DNA from: Oasisia sp. SBJ-2009
Taxonomy: Eukaryota > Annelida > Polychaeta > Sabellida > Siboglinidae
Reading direction: 5' to 3'
Length of the DNA: 64,000 bases
Assembly: GCA_964017155.1 (NCBI GenBank)
Contig: OZ024862.1
Span: forward strand, 39,394,675-39,458,674
Shown: positions 63,816 through 64,000 of the stretch, piece after piece
Position numbering within the stretch: the stretch's first letter is position 1
Layout of the letters: the number at the start of each line of letters is the position of its first letter
Position numbers and translations under genes: made by a program
Notes under the pieces: generated by a model
What the model saw: only the letters and a program-made list of their open reading frames with translations
The model's database searches: none
Told to the model about the DNA's origin: nothing

Positions 63816-64000
63816 CTACAATAATATAAATTATACTAATGAAAGAAAAACTACAAATCTGTAAAGTCAGTTGAGCATAATGCAGCAATAACGTCCTCTA
63901 GAAAATGGTTCAACATTAAATGTTTTTCAATGTAGCAAGAAAGCATATTTAAATACTGCACCCATAATATTTAAATCAGAAGCCAGTGATCAACGAAACC

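Overview
This is animal nuclear DNA. It is AT-rich, intron-rich and crowded with microsatellites, and it carries spliced genes built from EGF, SEA and chitin-binding type 2 (CBM14/peritrophin-A) modules, a Ty3/Gypsy relic, a pogo-type DNA transposon relic, a Harbinger-like MITE and tRNA-SINE-like repeats. A lophotrochozoan such as a mollusc, annelid or brachiopod is my best guess, from the chitin-binding/EGF/SEA gene type and the SINE style. The sequence alone does not prove it. Nothing here is bacterial: no operons, ribosome binding sites or CRISPR.

Right-hand part (about 22.3-64 kb): three paralogous genes lie head-to-tail on the minus strand, called C (upstream, 5' end beyond the window, exons 63815 to 55529), B (53195? 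to 38615) and A (36551 to 22385). Splicing each by GT/GC-AG rules keeps one open frame: 708 residues for A, 789 for B and 662 for the visible part of C. The shared plan is a cytoplasmic N-terminus, one transmembrane helix (type II), a SEA domain split over three exons with an RGSVIV autocleavage motif, a Ser/Thr-rich mucin-like stretch, an 8-cysteine EGF, a CBM14 domain, a short linker, two 6-cysteine EGFs, a second 8-cysteine EGF, and a terminal CBM14. Gene A has an extra EGF+CBM14 block. The likely role is a membrane-anchored, possibly shed, chitin-binding surface or matrix protein; this is inference. The paralogs are a mosaic: A and B share a nearly identical SEA exon, B and C share long stretches of intron, and A and C share 3' flanking DNA. 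This points to repeated duplication and gene conversion.

A roughly 55-bp minisatellite sits at the same intron-exon border in all three genes. Each unit copies the border's 3' splice site plus an in-frame stop. Other insertions in the cluster are a 1978-bp pogo-like element carrying a PHD-type zinc-finger exon (first intron of B), a 467-bp Harbinger-like MITE in the last intron of C (gene A keeps the empty site), and huge tetranucleotide arrays just inside the first introns of A and B.

Left-hand part (1-22 kb): no host gene recognised. It holds a foldback element (731-1620), a SINE-like repeat (about 3735-3990), a Gypsy relic (5953-9108) that lost protease, reverse transcriptase and most of RNase H but keeps gag, integrase, one LTR and a tRNA-Leu-type primer site, and a run of large simple repeats, including a (GTCC)n array of about 100 units, a 33-bp minisatellite of about 45 units and a 0.6-kb (ACAAC)n array.
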